37,631 bases of DNA from Prochlorococcus sp. AG-388-D03 (GCA_003279875.1 QCGN01000012.1:1-37631); one strand, 5' to 3'. Counted from the first letter of the stretch, positions 23,577-33,479 are shown. Numbers and translations are program-made. Notes: generated from the sequence alone by a model not told the origin.

Positions 23577-25886
23577 ATGTCTGAGGCAGCTGCGAATTCA
23601 AAAGAAAAAAATGAAATTAAAGTTTCAACAATCATTTTGCCTGAAAATAAAAATTATGAAAGTGAATCTTTGAAGTATGAGATAATAATTCCTAATTGGC
23701 TGCTTGAAAATATTCAAAACTATGAAGTATCAAATAATAAAAATAATGCGAATCAAAATCTTATAGTAAGAGCTTTCAAACTTGCTTATGAAGCTCATAA
23801 TGGACAACTTCGAGCAAGTGGTGAGCCATATATAATCCATCCCATTGCTGTTGCAGATCTGCTTAAGGAAATAGGTGCAAGTGCATCAGTTATAGCTGCT
23901 GGACTTTTACATGATGTTGTTGAAGACACAGGAATTGCTCTATCGGATATTGAAGTTAATTTTGGCTTAGAGGTAAAAGTACTTGTGGAGGGTGTAACCA
24001 AATTAGGAGGTATTCACTTTAATAATAGAACAGAAGCACAAGCTGAAAATCTTAGAAAAATGTTTTTAGCTATGGCGAGTGACATAAGAGTTGTTTTAGT
24101 TAAACTTGCAGACCGACTACATAATATGAGAACAATTCAATGGCTCAATGAAGAGAGAAAAGAGAGAATTGCAAGAGAAACGAGAGAAATATATGCCCCG
24201 CTAGCAAACAGGTTAGGAATAAATAGATTTAAATGGGAATTAGAAGATTTAGCATTTAAATTTCTTGAACCAGAGGAATATAAAAATTTAAAAGATCAAA
24301 TTGCTGTTAAAAGAAGTGACAGAGAAAAAAGATTAGACGTTACTTTAAATTTAATGAAGGAAAACTTAGTCTCATCAGGTTTAGAAAATTTTGAAATTAC
24401 AGGAAGACCAAAACATCTCTATGGTATTTGGAGCAAAATGGAAAGACAACAAAAACAATTTAGCGAGATTTATGACGTTGCTGCTTTAAGAATTATTGTT
24501 AGCAATTCAGATAGCTGTTATAAAGCTTTAGCTGTCGTTCATGATACTTTTAAACCAATTCCAGGTAGATTTAAAGATTACATAGGTTTACCAAAACCTA
24601 ATGGCTACCAGTCCTTACATACTTCTGTGATCGGAAGACATAGGCCTATTGAAGTTCAAATAAGAACCACTTCAATGCATCAAATTGCAGAATTCGGAAT
24701 AGCTGCTCATTGGCAATATAAAGAAGGTGGTTCGCCTGCATCTAGTAATGCAGAAAGATTTAATTGGCTTAGACAACTAGTAGAATGGCAACAAGAAGGT
24801 AATGAGAAAGATCATAATGACTATCTAGCATCCATAAAAGAAGATTTATTCGATGAAGAAGTATTTGTGATCACACCAAAAGGAGATGTTGTTGGTCTAA
24901 GGAAAGGATCAACTGCAATCGATTTTGCTTACAGAATACATTCAGAAGTAGGCAATCATTGTAATGGAATAAGAATCAATGAAAAGCTCTCTCCTCTATC
25001 TACATCCTTGCAAAATGGGGACTTTATAGAAATTTTGACTAATAATAATTCAACTCCAAGTCTAGACTGGTTGAATTTTGTAGTTACTCCAACAGCCAAA
25101 AATAGAATTCGGCAGTGGTACAAAAAAAGCCATAGAGATGAGACTATTAAAAGAGGAAAAGAACTTCTTGAAAAAGAAATAGGTCGCAATGGATTTGAAT
25201 CATTAATTTCAAGTGATGCAATGAAAAAAGTTGCTTATCGATGCAATTTAAAGACAACAGAAGATCTTCTCTCATCATTAGGATTTGGCGGTTTAACTTT
25301 ACATCAAGTATTGAATCGATTAAGAGAAGAAATTAAAATTCAAACAGAAGAAATTAAAAATGAATCTAATCATGAAATAGCAAAATCTCTTATCAATAAA
25401 AATAATTCAATAACAAATAAATCTCGCGCAACAAATAAATCACCAATATCTGGGGTAGAAGGTCTAGATTACAGAATCGGTAAATGCTGCAGTCCACTTC
25501 CTGGGGAGAAAATAATTGGAACTGTCTCCTTAGGTAATCATGGTATCACTATCCATAGAAGAGATTGTGAGAACGTTATCCCAATACCGATAGAGAGAAG
25601 ATTACCTGTCGCATGGAACCAAGAGAATAAAATTCTTGACAATAAGTTTCCAATTCAACTCAGAATAGAAGTTATAGATAGAGTAGGAGTCTTAAAAGAT
25701 ATTCTTATGAGATTATCTGATAAAGGAATAAATGTTAGTGATGCAAATGTAAAAACCGCTTTAGGTAAACCTGCCATAATTAATTTATGTGTTGGTCTAG
25801 AAAGTTATAGTCAACTTCACAAAACTATTGATCAAATTAAATCAATGGCTGATGTATTAGATATTGCAAGGGTAGGAATAAGTTAA
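23577..25886 (+). CDS. spoT: Bifunctional (p)ppGpp synthetase/hydrolase RelA/SpoT
   Basis: Makes and degrades the alarmone (p)ppGpp. Order: an HD hydrolase domain (about 55-205) with intact HDVVED (His112, Asp113); a synthetase domain (about 260-370) with YGIWSKMERQ, DVAALRII, PKPNGYQSLHTSVIG and EVQIRT; a TGS domain (about 410-475); a CC/zinc-finger region KCCSPLPGEKIIG; and a C-terminal ACT domain (about 690-769). The RFKD motif (331-334) is the RxKD form of bifunctional Rel/SpoT, not the EFDD of synthetase-only RelA. Length 769 is normal. The N-terminal 50 residues before the HD domain are variable. Divergent from the ABC ATPase by 55 bases. Confidence 0.95.
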   Translation: MSEAAANSKEKNEIKVSTIILPENKNYESESLKYEIIIPNWLLENIQNYEVSNNKNNANQNLIVRAFKLAYEAHNGQLRASGEPYIIHPIAVADLLKEIGASASVIAAGLLHDVVEDTGIALSDIEVNFGLEVKVLVEGVTKLGGIHFNNRTEAQAENLRKMFLAMASDIRVVLVKLADRLHNMRTIQWLNEERKERIARETREIYAPLANRLGINRFKWELEDLAFKFLEPEEYKNLKDQIAVKRSDREKRLDVTLNLMKENLVSSGLENFEITGRPKHLYGIWSKMERQQKQFSEIYDVAALRIIVSNSDSCYKALAVVHDTFKPIPGRFKDYIGLPKPNGYQSLHTSVIGRHRPIEVQIRTTSMHQIAEFGIAAHWQYKEGGSPASSNAERFNWLRQLVEWQQEGNEKDHNDYLASIKEDLFDEEVFVITPKGDVVGLRKGSTAIDFAYRIHSEVGNHCNGIRINEKLSPLSTSLQNGDFIEILTNNNSTPSLDWLNFVVTPTAKNRIRQWYKKSHRDETIKRGKELLEKEIGRNGFESLISSDAMKKVAYRCNLKTTEDLLSSLGFGGLTLHQVLNRLREEIKIQTEEIKNESNHEIAKSLINKNNSITNKSRATNKSPISGVEGLDYRIGKCCSPLPGEKIIGTVSLGNHGITIHRRDCENVIPIPIERRLPVAWNQENKILDNKFPIQLRIEVIDRVGVLKDILMRLSDKGINVSDANVKTALGKPAIINLCVGLESYSQLHKTIDQIKSMADVLDIARVGIS

Positions 25887-25898
25887 TTTTAAATTTAA

Positions 25899-25914
25899 AG
25901 AATTTTAATATTCT
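25899..25914. terminator. Weak hairpin with T-run between spoT and DUF2062 gene
   Basis: AGAAT (25899-25903) and ATTCT (25910-25914), followed by ATTTTTTAATTTTTTT. A short all-A+T stem, but the T-run after it suits a terminator for the rightward spoT. It overlaps the end of the leftward gene. Low confidence. Confidence 0.25.
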
Positions 25915-26353
25915 ATTTTTTAATTTTTTTATAAAGCAAAAAAACAACTATACCGGAAATAGAAGCAAATAAGAAACCAACTAATGCTGAACCCAAAATT
26001 AATCTTAATGAAAAAACACTTCCTTGTTCCCATACTCCTTCTTTCATTATATTTTGATCCAAAACAATATCTGGAGAATTTTTTAATAAGAATGAACCAA
26101 CTTTATAATTGAAAAAATATAGAGGCACATAAGTAAAAGGGTTACTTATCCAAGTGCCAATTGCAGCAAGAAAAAGATTTCCTCTAGCAACTCTTGCTAA
26201 AAATAATCCTAATAAAGTTTGAAAACCAAAGAAAGGAAAGCAACCACAAAAGACACCAACCGCTAATCCCTTTGCATTAAAAAATGGAGTACCATCTTGT
26301 TTCAAAAATAATGATAGAATTTTTTTATATTTAAGAATCTTTATCAACTTCAT
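25913..26353 (-). CDS. DUF2062 small membrane protein
   Basis: Protein of 146 residues matching the DUF2062 family: FNAKGLAVGVFCGCFPFFGF, then FLARVARGNLFLAAIGTWIS and NPFTYVPLYFF are the conserved elements. Two to three hydrophobic segments (about 30-50, 58-90, 118-140) indicate an integral membrane protein. The function of the family is unknown. It diverges from mnmE with 65 bases between starts, a gap that also holds a DnaA-box sequence, and converges on spoT. Confidence 0.82.
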   Translation of the reverse strand: MKLIKILKYKKILSLFLKQDGTPFFNAKGLAVGVFCGCFPFFGFQTLLGLFLARVARGNLFLAAIGTWISNPFTYVPLYFFNYKVGSFLLKNSPDIVLDQNIMKEGVWEQGSVFSLRLILGSALVGFLFASISGIVVFLLYKKIKK

Positions 26354-26397
26354 TCTGAAATCACAATCGAAAAATTTTCTTTAATAAGCCTAGTTAA

Positions 26398-26406
26398 TTA
26401 TCCACA
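26398..26406 (+). promoter_or_regulatory. Perfect DnaA-box sequence upstream of mnmE
   Basis: TTATCCACA, the strict consensus DnaA box, 12 bases before the mnmE ATG and in the 65-base gap to the DUF2062 gene. I saw no second box nearby, so this is not an origin by itself. It may be a DnaA-controlled promoter, or chance. Confidence 0.4.
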
Positions 26407-26418
26407 ACATAGTGAGAT

Positions 26419-27801
26419 ATGGAATCAATTATCGATAATGAAGATACAATAGCAGCAATAGCTTCTGCGATAAGTGTAGGTAAAGGAGGAATTGCAGTTA
26501 TAAGAGTATCAGGGGAAGAAGCAATAAATTCCTGTAAAAAAATTGTAGAAACAAACTCCAAATATGCTTGGAACTCTCATAGAGTTTTTCATGGCTTTAT
26601 CAAAGATAATTTAGAAAATAAATATATAGACGAAATTTTAATTTCAGTTATGCATTCTCCTAATAGTTTCACTGGAGAAGATATTGTTGAGTTGCACTGT
26701 CACGGAGGAGTAATTGTTGTAAATAAAGTAATGCAGATATTATTATCAAATAACACTGGAGTGAGAATTGCAAATCCAGGAGAATTTAGTCAAAGAGCTT
26801 TTCTTAATGGCAAGATAGATTTGACTCAAGCAGAATCAATTAATCAATTAATTAATGCAAAAAATCTTAAATCAGCAGAAATAGCTTTTAATGGAGTAAA
26901 GGGAGACATAAAAAATAAGATAGATGTTATTAAAAATGATTTAATTGAGCAATTATCAGAAATAGAAGCAAGAGTCGATTTTGATGAGGAATTTTCAGAT
27001 TTTAATTATCATGATTTTTCTAGGAGTATTGGAAATATAAAAGAAAAAATAGAAATCCTTATAGAAAATTCAAAAAGAGGGTCGTATATTCATAATGGAA
27101 TATCAATTGCTCTTATAGGCAAAACAAATGTTGGGAAAAGTTCTCTTTTAAATCTTCTTTCTAAGAAAGAAAAAGCAATAGTTACAAGTATTCCGGGGAC
27201 AACTAGAGATACAATTGAAGTCAATTTGAATATAAAAGATATCCCAATAAAAGTAATAGATACCGCTGGCATTAGAGAAACGGATGAATATATAGAAAAT
27301 ATTGGAATAGAGAAAAGCTTTGAAATGATTCAGAAATCAGATTATATAATATATTTATATAGTCTTGAAGAAGGATTTAATAAAGATGATGAAAAAATTA
27401 TAAGTACAATTCCACAAGAAAAATTAATTACGATATTAGGCAATAAAAAAGATTTAATTGATTCAAAAAGAGTAAATAAAGAAAATTCATCAAACTCTAT
27501 TTTAATGAGTATTAAAAACAACGAAGGTGAACAAGAATTAGTTGAAAAGATAGTTAAAAAATGTGGATCAAAAGAATTTGAAAATATAGATATCTTTTTG
27601 AACGAAAGGCAGATATCCAACCTAACTGATTGCCTAAAAAATTTAAATGATATCGAGCCAATAATTAATAATCAATTACCATTTGATTTATTATCCATCG
27701 AAGTTAGAGATGGAATAAAAAACTTATCGAGAATCACAGGTCAAGAACTAACTGAAGATCTGCTAAATAATATTTTTTCAAAATTTTGTATTGGCAAATA
27801 A
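26419..27801 (+). CDS. mnmE: tRNA uridine-5-carboxymethylaminomethyl modification GTPase MnmE
   Basis: With MnmG it modifies U34 of certain tRNAs for accurate decoding. Order: an N-terminal formyl-THF-binding domain ([20 protein letters not shown], then [14 protein letters not shown]), a helical domain, a Ras-like G domain with G1 GKTNVGKS (234-241), G2 TTRD, G3 DTAGIR and G4 NKKD, and a helical C-terminus ending in the conserved catalytic FCIGK. 460 residues, normal. First of a collinear run mnmE, nadC, argS, hisC-like. Confidence 0.96.
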   Translation: MESIIDNEDTIAAIASAISVGKGGIAVIRVSGEEAINSCKKIVETNSKYAWNSHRVFHGFIKDNLENKYIDEILISVMHSPNSFTGEDIVELHCHGGVIVVNKVMQILLSNNTGVRIANPGEFSQRAFLNGKIDLTQAESINQLINAKNLKSAEIAFNGVKGDIKNKIDVIKNDLIEQLSEIEARVDFDEEFSDFNYHDFSRSIGNIKEKIEILIENSKRGSYIHNGISIALIGKTNVGKSSLLNLLSKKEKAIVTSIPGTTRDTIEVNLNIKDIPIKVIDTAGIRETDEYIENIGIEKSFEMIQKSDYIIYLYSLEEGFNKDDEKIISTIPQEKLITILGNKKDLIDSKRVNKENSSNSILMSIKNNEGEQELVEKIVKKCGSKEFENIDIFLNERQISNLTDCLKNLNDIEPIINNQLPFDLLSIEVRDGIKNLSRITGQELTEDLLNNIFSKFCIGK

Positions 27802-27826
27802 ATTTTAATTAAATTACATAAATATA

Positions 27827-27866
27827 TAAAGTTAACTTTAAAAGTTAAAATAAAATTCATTAACTT
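27827..27866. promoter_or_regulatory. Cluster of GTTAA half-sites upstream of nadC
   Basis: In the 76-base mnmE-nadC gap, TAAAGTTAACTTTA (27827-27840) is a perfect palindrome. Its right half TTAACTTT (27832-27839) also pairs with AAAGTTAA (27841-27848) around one A. A further TTAACTT lies at 27860-27866. AAAGTTAA thus occurs in direct copy 13 bases apart with inverted copies between. It could be an operator with alternate half-sites or a hairpin leader. Confidence 0.35.
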
Positions 27867-27877
27867 ATTGAAATTTA

Positions 27878-28744
27878 GTGGATTTATACTCTCCAAATAT
27901 ATCTAGGATTATTGATAATTGGATTGAAGAAGATATCGGAAAAGGTGATCTAACGTCTTCGGCAATTACAAAAAAAATAGGAAAGGCCCATTGGATAGCT
28001 AAAGAGGAAGGAATATTTTGTGGCGTTGGAATAATAAAAACAATATTTAAAAAAATTGACAAAAATATCGAGTGTAGATTTTTTATTAATGATGGCGAAA
28101 ATTTTTTAAAGGATCAAAAACTGCTAGAAATATATGGACCGACAAAAAGCCTATTATCAAGTGAAAGAATAAGTCTTAATATCGCAATGCATCTATCAGG
28201 AATATCAACTTATACAAAAAATATTGTAGATATTTTAAAAGGTTCTAATATAAATTTAGCAGATACAAGAAAAACGACTCCAGGTTTAAGAATATTTGAA
28301 AAGTATGCTTTTAAATGTGGTGGTGGTATTAATCATAGAATGGGATTATACGATGCTGCAATGATTAAGGAAAACCACATTGCATGGACTGATAACTTGA
28401 ATAACGCAGTGAAAAAAATTAGATTAAATACTCCATTCACAACTCATATTATTATTGAAGCAGAAGATATGAAGCAAGCAAAAGATGCAGTTTTAGCAGG
28501 GGCAGATAGTATTTTATTAGATGAATTTAATCCTGAATTACTTAAAAAAGGTATTAAAGAATTAAGAGAATTAGCAGCAAATAACTCGAATAGAACTATA
28601 GGTAAAAATTTAATCATAGAGGTCTCTGGTATTAATCCGAAAGAAATTAGTAACTATTTAATTGATGGAATTAATTTAATTTCAACAAGTTCTTCAATTA
28701 CTAAAAGTAATTGGATTGATTTTAGTATGCGTTATATTAATTAA
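27878..28744 (+). CDS. nadC: Nicotinate-nucleotide pyrophosphorylase (quinolinate PRTase)
   Basis: Converts quinolinate and PRPP to nicotinate mononucleotide in de novo NAD synthesis. Motifs: WIEEDIGKGDLTSSAI near the N-terminus, ADTRKTTPGLR (binding of quinolinate), KCGGGINHRMGLYDAAMIKE, IEAEDMKQA and the phosphate-binding region near ILLDEFNPE and IEVSGI. 288 residues, normal. The start is GTG at 27878; no nearer alternative keeps the N-terminus. Located between mnmE and argS with 27 bases to argS. Confidence 0.96.
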   Translation: MDLYSPNISRIIDNWIEEDIGKGDLTSSAITKKIGKAHWIAKEEGIFCGVGIIKTIFKKIDKNIECRFFINDGENFLKDQKLLEIYGPTKSLLSSERISLNIAMHLSGISTYTKNIVDILKGSNINLADTRKTTPGLRIFEKYAFKCGGGINHRMGLYDAAMIKENHIAWTDNLNNAVKKIRLNTPFTTHIIIEAEDMKQAKDAVLAGADSILLDEFNPELLKKGIKELRELAANNSNRTIGKNLIIEVSGINPKEISNYLIDGINLISTSSSITKSNWIDFSMRYIN

Positions 28745-28771
28745 ATGAATCGAACAGTATTTAAATAATTC

Positions 28772-30583
28772 ATGCAGGTAATTTTTAAAGAATTAACTAA
28801 AAGCTTTGAAGAAACCCTTCTAGAAAGTCTCATAAAGAATGAAAAGAAAGAAGAATTTGAAAAAATTCGTAAAAATCTAGTTAATCAAGCATCTAAAGAA
28901 GAATTTGGCGATTATCAATGCAATATATGTCTCGTTTTATCTAAGATTTATAAAAAAAATCCTAAAGAAATTGCCATTTCCTTTGTTCAGACTCTCAAAA
29001 AAAATAAGAAGATATCTAATTTGTGTGAAGATTTAGAAATTGCGGGGCCAGGTTTTATAAATATAAAATTAAAAAATAATATTTTGATTCAAGAAATAAA
29101 ATCTAATATTAAATGCCCTAGAGCTGGTGTTCCATTATCCCATAACAATAATAGTCATGCCCAAAAAAAAGTTATCGTAGATTTTTCAAGTCCTAATATT
29201 GCTAAAGAAATGCACGTCGGACATTTAAGATCAACGATTATAGGCGATTCGATTTCAAAGATTTTTGAATTAAGAGGATATATCGTATTAAGACTAAATC
29301 ATATTGGAGATTGGGGTACACAATTTGGAATGCTTATTACTCAGCTTAAAGATTTATATTCAAATAATCTTAAAGGAATAGATACAATCAAAATTAGTGA
29401 TTTGGTCGAATTCTATAAAGATTCAAAAAAAAGGTTTGATAATGAAATAGAATTTCAAAATAGATCTAGAGAAGAAGTAGTTAAATTACAAAATGGAGAT
29501 AAGGAATCAATTGGAGCATGGAAATTATTATGTAATCAATCAAGAAAAGAGTTTAATGAAATCTATAAAACATTGAATATAAAAATTAAGGAAAGAGGAG
29601 AATCTTTTTATAATCCCTTCTTAAAATTAATTATTGAAGATTTAAACTACAAGAAAATTTTAGTAGAAGATCAAGGAGCTAAATGTGTTTTTCTAGATGG
29701 CATGACCAATAAAGAGGGCAATCCTTTACCCCTTATTATTCAAAAAAAAGACGGCGGATTCAATTACGCTACTACTGATCTTGCTGCTTTAAAATATCGA
29801 TTTAATAAGGAGCCTGATGGAGATAATGCAAATAGGATTATTTACGTTACAGATCATGGACAATCTAATCATTTTACTGGAGTTTTTCAAGTCGCTAAAA
29901 GAGCTAATTGGATTCCTGAAGATTGTGAAGTGAATCATGTCCCATTTGGGCTAGTACAAGGGATTGATGGTAAAAAACTTAAAACAAGAGAAGGAGAAAC
30001 CATAAAACTAAAAGATTTATTATCAGAGTCAATTAAAAGAGCAAAAGAAGATCTATTAAAAAGATTAGAGGACGAAAATCGTTATGAAACTGATGAGTTT
30101 ATTCTAAATACGTCAAAAGTTATTGGAATTGGAGCAGTAAAATATGCCGATTTAAGCCAAAATAGAATCACAAATTATCAATTTAGTTTTGAAAAGATGC
30201 TTTCCCTTAATGGCAATACGGCGCCTTATCTTTTATATACACTTGTAAGAATTTCAGGAATCAATAGAAAAAATAATATGACTGAAGATACTGTAAATTC
30301 CGAATCTATTACATATAGCCATGATTTAGAGTGGAAACTTATAAAAAAATTACTTAAATTTGATGAAGTTATAATTTCTATAGAAAAAGATTTGATGCCA
30401 AATAGACTCTGTAATTATCTCTTTGAATTATGTCAGACTTTTAATAGATTTTATGATCAATTGCCCATTCTTAAGGGGAAAATGAATACTAAAATTTCTA
30501 GACTTAAATTATGTTCTTTAACTGAAAAGACTTTAAAATTAAGTTTAGAGCTTCTTGGAATTAATACCTTAGAGAGAATGTAA
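28772..30583 (+). CDS. argS: Arginyl-tRNA synthetase
   Basis: Class I synthetase charging tRNA-Arg. Order: an N-terminal Add1 tRNA-binding domain (about 1-110), the Rossmann core with the HIGH-like motif [14 protein letters not shown] (HVGH at 148-151), and the KMSKS-equivalent in [18 protein letters not shown]. The C-terminal DALR anticodon-binding domain contains [19 protein letters not shown]. 603 residues, slightly long but normal for the family. Its TAA stop shares one base with the ATG of the next gene (TAATG), implying coupled translation. Confidence 0.97.
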   Translation: MQVIFKELTKSFEETLLESLIKNEKKEEFEKIRKNLVNQASKEEFGDYQCNICLVLSKIYKKNPKEIAISFVQTLKKNKKISNLCEDLEIAGPGFINIKLKNNILIQEIKSNIKCPRAGVPLSHNNNSHAQKKVIVDFSSPNIAKEMHVGHLRSTIIGDSISKIFELRGYIVLRLNHIGDWGTQFGMLITQLKDLYSNNLKGIDTIKISDLVEFYKDSKKRFDNEIEFQNRSREEVVKLQNGDKESIGAWKLLCNQSRKEFNEIYKTLNIKIKERGESFYNPFLKLIIEDLNYKKILVEDQGAKCVFLDGMTNKEGNPLPLIIQKKDGGFNYATTDLAALKYRFNKEPDGDNANRIIYVTDHGQSNHFTGVFQVAKRANWIPEDCEVNHVPFGLVQGIDGKKLKTREGETIKLKDLLSESIKRAKEDLLKRLEDENRYETDEFILNTSKVIGIGAVKYADLSQNRITNYQFSFEKMLSLNGNTAPYLLYTLVRISGINRKNNMTEDTVNSESITYSHDLEWKLIKKLLKFDEVIISIEKDLMPNRLCNYLFELCQTFNRFYDQLPILKGKMNTKISRLKLCSLTEKTLKLSLELLGINTLERM

Positions 30584-31692
30584 TGAATGAATTTGATCAA
30601 ATAGATAATATTTCCCCTATTCCAAGAAAGGAAATAATAAATATGCAATCTTATTCTGCACCTTTAGAAAACAGAAGAAATTTATTGCGTTTAGATTTTA
30701 ATGAAAATACTTTAGGTCCAAGTAAAAAAGTATATGAAGCTATTAGAGATATTCAGTTAAATCAAATTTCAATCTACCCAGAATACAACTTGTTAAAAAA
30801 ATTGCTATCAAATCAATATTGTGAATCAAGGCAATTTGATCTTGACGAGATAGGTTTGTTTAATGGAGCTGATGCTGCAATAAATGCGATATTTAATTGT
30901 TTTGGTGATAGAAATGAAATATTTCTGACAACAAATCCGACTTTTGGTTATTACTCTCCTTGTTCAGAGATACAAGGCATGAGGAAAATAACTTGTGCCT
31001 ATGAAGGAGAGAGCTTTCTTTTTCCAATCAAGCGATTTAAAGAAAAAATAATTGAACATAAACCTAAATTAATATTTATTTGTAATCCCAATAATCCTAC
31101 TGGCACTGTTATTAGTGCACAAGAAATAATTAAATTAGCAAATCTGAATAAAAAATCATTAATAGTCGTTGACGAACTTTATGAAAAATTTAACGGAGAT
31201 AGTCTTCTTCCAGTAATCGATTTCGAAGAAATTAGAAATATAGTTGTTATTCAATCCCTTTCAAAAACTGCTGGTTTAGCTGGTTTAAGAATTGGATTTG
31301 CGTTTGGACATAAAAGTATAATTAAATATATCAATAAGGTTACAGGACCATACGATGTAAATAGTTTTGCAGTTACTGCTGCATTAGCTGCTCTGAATGA
31401 TAAATATTATATCAATAATTATGTTTCTGAAGTAAAAAAAGCAAGAGTTTTAATTAAGAAAAAGTTCGAATCAATAGCAATTAAAAAGCATTTTGGTGGA
31501 GGGAATTTTTTTTTAATTTGGCCAAATAAAAACCCAGAAATTTTGACAAGACAAATGAGAGAAAAGGGTATCTTAATAAGAGAGATGAAAAACAAAAAAG
31601 ATATTGAGAATTCTATAAGAGTAAGTATAGGAACTCAGGAACAAATGAATCTTTTCTGGAGAACTTATAAAAAATTAGATATTAATAATTAA
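30583..31692 (+). CDS. hisC: Histidinol-phosphate aminotransferase-type class I/II aminotransferase
   Basis: PLP-dependent transaminase of 369 residues. HisC-like features: LDFNENTLGPSKKV near the N-terminus, LFNGADAAINAIF, ICNPNNPTGT, VVDELY, the PLP Lys228 in SLSKTAGLAGLRIGF, and RVSIGTQEQMN at the end. The N-terminal pattern and the pairing of LSKTAGLAGLRIG favour histidine synthesis, but close relatives act on aromatic or other amino acids. A second, CobD-like member of the same fold lies at 15712-16836. The start overlaps the argS stop by one base; the 3' end overlaps the convergent metallo-beta-lactamase-like gene by 4 bases. Confidence 0.8.
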   Translation: MNEFDQIDNISPIPRKEIINMQSYSAPLENRRNLLRLDFNENTLGPSKKVYEAIRDIQLNQISIYPEYNLLKKLLSNQYCESRQFDLDEIGLFNGADAAINAIFNCFGDRNEIFLTTNPTFGYYSPCSEIQGMRKITCAYEGESFLFPIKRFKEKIIEHKPKLIFICNPNNPTGTVISAQEIIKLANLNKKSLIVVDELYEKFNGDSLLPVIDFEEIRNIVVIQSLSKTAGLAGLRIGFAFGHKSIIKYINKVTGPYDVNSFAVTAALAALNDKYYINNYVSEVKKARVLIKKKFESIAIKKHFGGGNFFLIWPNKNPEILTRQMREKGILIREMKNKKDIENSIRVSIGTQEQMNLFWRTYKKLDINN

Positions 31693-32417
31693 TCTTTAAA
31701 AAAATAAATAGTATTTTTGTCAATTCTTTTTGAATTTATTTCAAAGCTTTTACCAAGATATTTAACTTTAAAATCTTTCATATTTTCAAGAAACAAATCA
31801 GCATTAGAAAAATCACAATTATCAATAATATTTTGGCCTTTAACAAAATGAACGGGAATCACAATTGAAGGCTTTAAGGTTTTTACTATATCAGAAGCCT
31901 CTTTACCGTCATAAGATTTAAATCCTCCTCCTATTGAAATAAATAGAATGTCTGGACGGGACAAAATAATTTGACTATTAACATCTATTTCACCTGCAGC
32001 CCCTCCCATATGCACTATTTTTAAATTATTCTGCTCCCAAGTCCATACAGTAGCCATCCCAAACCTTCTTCCACCAACTCTGTCATGAGGAACCTCAATT
32101 CCTTTTAACACTATGTCTTCGAATTTATAAACTCCAGGTTCAACAAACATCAATTTATCATTTGGATTATGTCCTTCATCAGCTAGTTTTGAACTAGCTA
32201 AAAAGAAATCAGCATTTTCTCCTTTTGGCTCATTTAAATCACTTGCACAACCAATTGCCTTAAAAGGATTTAAAAGAACAGACTTCTCTCTTCCTTTAAT
32301 TAAAAAACTACCATGACCCAAACTTTGTAATAACAAATCACCTGCAATAGCAGATGAGGGTATTAAAAAAACAAATAATAAAAAAAGAAATGTCTTTTTA
32401 AGTTTAATAATATTCAT
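31689..32417 (-). CDS. Exported metallo-beta-lactamase-fold protein with degenerate metal site
   Basis: Protein of 242 residues. Residues 1-25 form a clear signal peptide: a Lys-rich start, a hydrophobic core LFLLFVFLI and cleavage after SSAIA. The mature part resembles the UPF0173-type metallo-beta-lactamase fold (LQSLGHGSFLIKGREKSVLL, then LFISIGGGF and IVIPVHF). The metal ligands are largely absent. Where HxHxDH is expected the chain reads FLASSKLADEGH, and the HxGD step reads HMGGAA. Only the last His (PVHF) is retained. It may have a different role, or bind another ligand. Last gene of the prfB-to-trpG leftward run, 22 bases after trpG. Confidence 0.75.
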   Translation of the reverse strand: MNIIKLKKTFLFLLFVFLIPSSAIAGDLLLQSLGHGSFLIKGREKSVLLNPFKAIGCASDLNEPKGENADFFLASSKLADEGHNPNDKLMFVEPGVYKFEDIVLKGIEVPHDRVGGRRFGMATVWTWEQNNLKIVHMGGAAGEIDVNSQIILSRPDILFISIGGGFKSYDGKEASDIVKTLKPSIVIPVHFVKGQNIIDNCDFSNADLFLENMKDFKVKYLGKSFEINSKRIDKNTIYFFKD

Positions 32418-32439
32418 AGTTAAAATTTATAACTTGATT

Positions 32440-33036
32440 TTACTTCTGTTCGGCCATCTTTAGAAAATTACTAATTAATTTATGACCAAATTGTGTTAAA
32501 ACACTTTCTGGATGAAACTGAACACCATGTAAATTTTTATATTGTTTATGAGAAATAGCCATAATAGTTGAATCCTCTAGAGTGGCAGTTATCTCAAAAC
32601 AAGAAGGCAGGGAATCTGCTTCTACGATAAGACTATGATATCTTGTAGCTATAAATGGACTCTCAATATCTTCGAATAATCCTTTTTTATTATGAATAAT
32701 TTTTGAGGTCTTTCCATGCATTAATTCGTTTCCGACTATTACTTTACCCCCATAGGCTTGAGCTAATGCTTGATGGCCTAAACATACTCCTAAGGTTGGA
32801 ATCTCCTTTGATATGTTTTGGAGAATTGGCAAACAAATACCAGATTGATTTGGATTCCCTGGACCAGGAGATAATAAAATTCCATCGGGATTAATTTGAC
32901 ATATTTCTTCTAAAGTAATTTCATCATTTCTTTTTACTAATAATTCTTTGGTTATATGATGATCTACTGAAAGCTCTCCTAAGTATTGAACTAAGTTATA
33001 TGTGAAACTATCGTAATTATCAATAACTAGAAACAT
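32440..33036 (-). CDS. trpG: Glutamine amidotransferase of anthranilate/aminodeoxychorismate synthase
   Basis: Supplies ammonia from glutamine to make anthranilate (tryptophan) or aminodeoxychorismate (folate). Signatures: MFLVIDNYDSFTYNLVQYLG at the start, ILLSPGPGNPNQSG, the nucleophile Cys in LGVCLGHQALAQAYGG, and the catalytic His/Glu in VQFHPESVLT. 198 residues, normal. TrpG and PabA cannot be told apart here: no trpE or pabB lies nearby, and one protein often serves both pathways. Position within an operon of unrelated genes fits a shared subunit. Confidence 0.92.
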   Translation of the reverse strand: MFLVIDNYDSFTYNLVQYLGELSVDHHITKELLVKRNDEITLEEICQINPDGILLSPGPGNPNQSGICLPILQNISKEIPTLGVCLGHQALAQAYGGKVIVGNELMHGKTSKIIHNKKGLFEDIESPFIATRYHSLIVEADSLPSCFEITATLEDSTIMAISHKQYKNLHGVQFHPESVLTQFGHKLISNFLKMAEQK

Positions 33037-33043
33037 ACCTTTT

Positions 33044-33460
33044 TCAATTTAAAAATAATAACTTTATTTTAGGAATAAACAAGTATAGACCAATAATAAC
33101 AGAATTAATTGAAGCTAATAATACAGCCCCTGCTGAACAGTCCTTTGCTATTTTAGCTAGATTACTAAATTTTTTTTTAACCACTAGATCAACTAAAGAT
33201 TCTATTGAAGTATTTAATATTTCTAAAGTTAATACAGTAAACACAGTAACTAGCAAAATCAAATATTCGCTTGTATCCATTTTAAGAATAGAACCTAGGA
33301 TTAAACTAAAAAGAGCAAAAAAGACTTGGATTTTAAAATTTCTTGAGTTTCTTAATGTATATTTGACCCCATTAAAAGCATATCTAAAGCTTATTAATAC
33401 ATTTTGAGATGTTCTGTATGAATTTCTTCTACTTTTTATAAGTTTTGCCTTACTCTTCAT
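33044..33460 (-). CDS. dgkA: Diacylglycerol kinase family membrane protein (DgkA/undecaprenol kinase)
   Basis: Small integral membrane lipid kinase of 138 residues. Three hydrophobic segments follow a basic N-terminus (about 45-62, 66-85, 108-130), and the family motif LEILNTSIESLVDLV with the downstream AKIAKDCSAGAVLLASI is clear. Gram-positive homologs act on undecaprenol, others on diacylglycerol. The substrate cannot be decided. It follows ybeY by 19 bases, a common pairing, and precedes trpG by 7. Confidence 0.92.
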   Translation of the reverse strand: MKSKAKLIKSRRNSYRTSQNVLISFRYAFNGVKYTLRNSRNFKIQVFFALFSLILGSILKMDTSEYLILLVTVFTVLTLEILNTSIESLVDLVVKKKFSNLAKIAKDCSAGAVLLASINSVIIGLYLFIPKIKLLFLN

Positions 33461-33479
33461 TTATTATTTATAAAATTTT

